Shown here: positions 61,138 through 64,000 of the stretch, in pieces
Numbering within the stretch: the first letter of the stretch is position 1
Layout of the letters: each line of letters begins with the position of its first letter
Position numbers and translations under genes: made by a program
DNA from: Bog-473 sp963770645
Lineage (GTDB): Bacteria; Actinomycetota; Acidimicrobiia; Acidimicrobiales; RAAP-2
DNA: 64,000 nucleotides
NCBI GenBank assembly: GCA_963770645.1
Contig: CAVYQL010000004.1
Location: forward strand, 1,488,001 to 1,552,000
Direction of reading: 5' to 3'
Notes under the pieces: generated by a model
Databases searched by the model: none
What the model was told of the DNA's origin: nothing
The model's input: only the letters and a program-made list of their open reading frames with translations

Positions 61138-62475
61138 GTGGTGCAGAGCCAGCGGGACTACGTGCTGCGGACGGCCGAGGAGCGGGGCATCCGCTTCGTC
61201 CAGTTGTGGTTCACCGACGTGCTGGGGACCCCCAAGGGATTCAACATCACCTCGGCCGAGCTCGAGAACGCGCTCGACGAGGGCATGACCTTCGACGGCT
61301 CGGCGATCGACGGGTTCAGCCGGGTGCAAGAGGCCGACGTGCTCGCCCGACCCGACCTCACGACGTTCCAGCTGCTGCCGTGGCACCACGACGACGCACA
61401 GGTGGCCCGCGTCTTCTGCGACATCGCAAACCTCGACGGCACCCCCTTCGAAGGGGACCCGCGCCACGCGCTGCGGCGCACGCTCGAACGCGCCAGTGCT
61501 GCGGGGTACACCTTCTTCGCCTCACCCGAGGTGGAGTACTTCTACTTCGCCGACGCGGATCCCGTCCGGGGCCCGATCACGCTCGACTCGGGCTCCTACT
61601 TCGACCTCTCGGTGGCGGACCTGACGAGCGACCTGCGCCGGCGCTCGGTGCTCTCGCTCGAGGAGATGGGCATCCCGGTCGAACACACCCAGCACGAAGA
61701 CGCCCGGAGCCAGCACGAGATCGACCTGCGCTACACCGACGCGCTCACCATGGCCGACACCGTCATGACCACCCGCATGGTCATCAAGGAGATGGCGCGC
61801 CAGCAGGGTGTGTTCGCGTCCTTCATGCCCAAGCCGCTCGGTGGCGTGCAGGGCTCGGGCATGCACACGCACGTGTCGCTGTGGGAAGGCGAGCGCAACG
61901 CGTTCGTCGACGAGAGCGACCAGTACGGGCTCTCCGACGTGGCACGCCGCTTCATCGCCGGCCTGCTCCAGCACGCGCGCGAGATCACGGCCGTGACCAA
62001 CCAGTGGGTCAACTCCTACAAGCGCCTCATCGGCGGGTACGAGGCGCCGGTGCACGTGAGCTGGGCGCGCAACAACCGATCCGCCCTGGTGCGAGTGCCC
62101 GTGGTCAAGATGGGCAAGACCGAGTCAACCCGGGTCGAGTACCGCGCCCCCGACAGCGCCTGCAACCCCTACCTCACCTTTGCCGTGATCCTGGCCGCGG
62201 GGCTGCGCGGGATCGAGGAGGACTACCCGCTGCCACCTGAGGCCGAAGACAACCTGTTCACGCTGACCCCCAAGCAGCTCGCCAAGAAGGGGATCGAGGC
62301 CCTGCCCTCGAGCCTGCACGACGCCGTCAACGAGATGGAGGGTTCGGAGCTGCTGGCCGACACGTTGGGAGATCATGTCTTCGAGTGGTTCATCCGGAAC
62401 AAGCGCGAGGAATGGGGCGCCTACCAGGCCGAGGTGACCCAGTTCGAGCTGGACCGCTACCTGCCGCTCCTCTGA
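61138..62475 (+). CDS. glnA: Glutamine synthetase, type I-alpha
   Basis: 445 aa, shorter than the adenylylated I-beta enzymes (~470). FDGSAIDGFSRVQEADVLAR is the N-terminal loop, EVEYFYF and GSGMHTHVSLW contribute metal and glutamate sites, NRSALVRVPV and EYRAPDSACNPYL the ATP/product sites. No C-terminal adenylylation motif is visible, so regulation is likely transcriptional or by feedback. Followed 12 bp later by a GlnR-like regulator. Confidence 0.95.
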   Translation: MVQSQRDYVLRTAEERGIRFVQLWFTDVLGTPKGFNITSAELENALDEGMTFDGSAIDGFSRVQEADVLARPDLTTFQLLPWHHDDAQVARVFCDIANLDGTPFEGDPRHALRRTLERASAAGYTFFASPEVEYFYFADADPVRGPITLDSGSYFDLSVADLTSDLRRRSVLSLEEMGIPVEHTQHEDARSQHEIDLRYTDALTMADTVMTTRMVIKEMARQQGVFASFMPKPLGGVQGSGMHTHVSLWEGERNAFVDESDQYGLSDVARRFIAGLLQHAREITAVTNQWVNSYKRLIGGYEAPVHVSWARNNRSALVRVPVVKMGKTESTRVEYRAPDSACNPYLTFAVILAAGLRGIEEDYPLPPEAEDNLFTLTPKQLAKKGIEALPSSLHDAVNEMEGSELLADTLGDHVFEWFIRNKREEWGAYQAEVTQFELDRYLPLL

Positions 62476-62487
62476 CCGCGCGGACTG

Positions 62488-63300
62488 ATGGACCCTCTGC
62501 TTTGTTTCCCCACCGACATGCCCGCCGAGGTGACGCTCGCGCTCCAGGGCGCTGGGCTCATGCAGCACGGCGTCGACGGCCCTGACGAGCTGGTGGCTCC
62601 CGAGCTCGATGGTCGCACCCAGGGCTACTCGGGTGCGCTCGTCGTCGCCGGCGCGGACATGACGGCTGCGGTCGCGTTCTGCCGCCACCTGCGCCTGCGC
62701 GAGGTGCCTCTGAGCCCGTTGCTCCTCGCCATCGGGGCCGACCAGGTGGGCGACCTGCTCCTGCGCGACGACCTCTACGACGACTTCTGCGTGCTCCCGG
62801 CCCGTCCCGAGGAGCTCGTGGCGCGCCTGCAGCACCTTTTCTGGCGCACCGGGCAGAGCCTGCGCCCCGACATCATCGAGTACGGGCCCTTGATGCTCAA
62901 CCTCGAGACGTACCAAGCCGCCGTGTCGGGCCGGATCCTGGACCTCACCTACATGGAATACGAGCTCCTGCGCTTCCTGGCCGGCCACCCCGCCAAGGTC
63001 TTCACCCGTGAGACGCTGCTCAGCCGCGTCTGGGGCTACGAGTACTACGGCGGGGCGCGCACGGTCGACGTCCACATTCGGCGCCTGCGGGCCAAGCTCG
63101 GCGAGGAGCACGCCCACCTGATCCAGACCGTGCGCTCCGTCGGGTACCGCTTCGGACAGGTCGCATGGCACCCCGGCGGGCACCAGCGCAACGGTGCCGC
63201 GAACACCAACGCTGCGATGGGCGGGGGGCCCGGACTGGCACCCGACGATGGCGCCGTGCCGCCCGCCGGCTCGACCGCTCGGGGCGCACCGTCGGTCTAG
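62488..63300 (+). CDS. GlnR-like orphan OmpR-family regulator
   Basis: 270 aa. C-terminal winged helix at ~140-230 (LDLTYMEYELLRFLAGHPAK, GARTVDVHIRRLRAKLG) is very similar to mycobacterial and streptomycete GlnR. The receiver-like domain lacks the usual phospho-acceptor block (GALVVAGADMTAAVAF), consistent with an atypical regulator that acts without a kinase. No histidine kinase gene is adjacent. Its place after glnA supports control of nitrogen assimilation. The Gly/Pro-rich tail is probably disordered. Confidence 0.88.
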   Translation: MDPLLCFPTDMPAEVTLALQGAGLMQHGVDGPDELVAPELDGRTQGYSGALVVAGADMTAAVAFCRHLRLREVPLSPLLLAIGADQVGDLLLRDDLYDDFCVLPARPEELVARLQHLFWRTGQSLRPDIIEYGPLMLNLETYQAAVSGRILDLTYMEYELLRFLAGHPAKVFTRETLLSRVWGYEYYGGARTVDVHIRRLRAKLGEEHAHLIQTVRSVGYRFGQVAWHPGGHQRNGAANTNAAMGGGPGLAPDDGAVPPAGSTARGAPSV

Positions 63301-63345
63301 ACGACCACCCGCGCCCGCACACCTCCGGCCCGGGCAACCGAGCGA

Positions 63346-63714
63346 TCAGGCGACAGGGGCGTAGGCCCACGCCTCCACCTCCACCCGGGCCCCGATCGGC
63401 AGCGCGGCCACGGCGACCGCGGACCGGGTGGGGCGCTCGGCGGTGAAGTACTCGACCCAGACTTCGTTGACGCGGGCGAAGTCGTCCATGTCGACGAGGT
63501 ACACGGTGGTCTTGACGACGTCCTCGAGTGTCGCGCCCTCATGGGCGAGGACATCGACCACGTTCTGAAGGGCCTGGCGCAGCTCGGGGATCGTGCCGCC
63601 CGGCACCAGTCCAGGTCCATCGGGCCCGCCGGAGGCGAGACCGACCTGCCCCGACGTGATCACCCAGTCGCCCGCGCGGCGGACTGGTGAATACGGACCA
63701 ACGGCTGGGCTCAT
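63346..63714 (-). CDS. ridA: RidA-family enamine/imine deaminase
   Basis: 122 aa from ATG 63714, with GAGGAG 5 nt upstream; the frame is open further without support. YSPVRRAGDWVITSGQVGLA, TLEDVVKTTVYLVDMDDF and RSAVAVAALPIGARVEVEAW are the YjgF/RidA signatures, and the substrate-binding Arg (PTRSAV) is present. It clears reactive enamines made by PLP enzymes. Convergent with the GlnR-like gene. Confidence 0.92.
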   Translation of the reverse strand: MSPAVGPYSPVRRAGDWVITSGQVGLASGGPDGPGLVPGGTIPELRQALQNVVDVLAHEGATLEDVVKTTVYLVDMDDFARVNEVWVEYFTAERPTRSAVAVAALPIGARVEVEAWAYAPVA

Positions 63715-63748
63715 GTGTGCTCCTCTGGGCTCCTCTTGACGGCTCCGG

Positions 63749-64000
63749 TCACTGCGATGGTGCCACCTCGCGCCGCGGGGCCCGCACCGCCACCCGACGG
63801 GTTGGCCACGAAGGCGGCCGGCCCTCGGCGATCCAGGCCGCGGCAAGGGTGGCGGCGAACACGGCGTCGGAGCCGTTGACCGGCCACCCCTCCTCGTCGT
63901 GCAGGCGCACCTCGACCTGCGGCATGTCGCGCGCGGCCAAGATGCCGAAGGAGCGGATGGTCAGGTCGACGGGTTGGCCGGTGTCGTCCAGGGCGATGCC
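63749..64000 (-). CDS. C-terminal part of an unidentified protein (5' end outside window)
   Basis: 83 codons, open at the right edge: starts within GIALDDTGQPVDLTIRSFGI and ends RAPRREVAPSQ. Contains VEVRLHDEEGWPVNGSDAVF and a helix (AATLAAAWIAEGRPPSW). Not recognised. Precedes ridA by 34 bp on the same strand, probably one operon. Confidence 0.6.
   Translation of the reverse strand, partial: GIALDDTGQPVDLTIRSFGILAARDMPQVEVRLHDEEGWPVNGSDAVFAATLAAAWIAEGRPPSWPTRRVAVRAPRREVAPSQ

Overview
The window is high-GC DNA from an actinobacterium. The topA-tmk-holB order, a glutamine synthetase I-alpha next to a GlnR-like regulator, the ceoB/ceoC-type TrkA pair and the secreted proteins with GYWLVASDGGIF repeats point to the class Acidimicrobiia. 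That placement is inference from gene content; no rRNA or marker phylogeny was available.

Layout. 1-4.7 kb: a crotonase resembling methylmalonyl-CoA decarboxylase, a TetR regulator and two divergent DHA2 drug exporters, with a paired GGAAC-N5-GTTCC operator between them. 4.8-16.1 kb: surface and secreted proteins (GH43-like lipoprotein, RCC1 propeller, YVTN/PKD/IPT protein, small exported protein) and an AfsR-like ATPase regulator. 16.2-40.6 kb: a stretch bounded on the right by an intact tRNA-Thr(CGU) gene and on the left by a 51-nt copy of its 3' half, the arrangement left by integration into a tRNA gene. 40.8-64 kb: mostly housekeeping genes (second AfsR-like regulator, holB, tmk, topA, H+-pyrophosphatase, KimA-like permease, TrkA pair, HAD phosphatase, sigma factor, nadE, trxA, glnA, GlnR-like, ridA).

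Main discovery. The tRNA-bounded stretch looks like a self-contained hypoxia/dormancy module of the mycobacterial DosR (DevR) type. It encodes a DevR orthologue-like regulator and a DevS-like kinase with one haem-GAF domain. Around them are three universal stress proteins, a wax-ester/TAG synthase, trehalose synthase TreT, phosphoketolase plus acetate kinase, a zinc alcohol dehydrogenase, two pyridoxamine-oxidase-like flavoproteins, a diiron ferritin-like protein, a split cytochrome b, a GNAT acetyltransferase, an ABC exporter and a GGDEF/HD-GYP protein. DosR-type palindromes (core GGGAC-N4-GTCCC) precede most of these transcription units, usually as two copies with 22-bp centre spacing. The best match (31253-31266) lies between convergent genes with no obvious target, a candidate non-coding RNA promoter.

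How it would work (inference): low oxygen or NO/CO is sensed by the kinase haem; DevR~P activates the box promoters. Carbon then goes to storage lipid and trehalose, ATP comes from acetyl phosphate, redox balance is kept by the dehydrogenase and cytochrome b, and the stress proteins support arrest. No integrase gene was seen, so the element may be old, trimmed or mobilised in trans.
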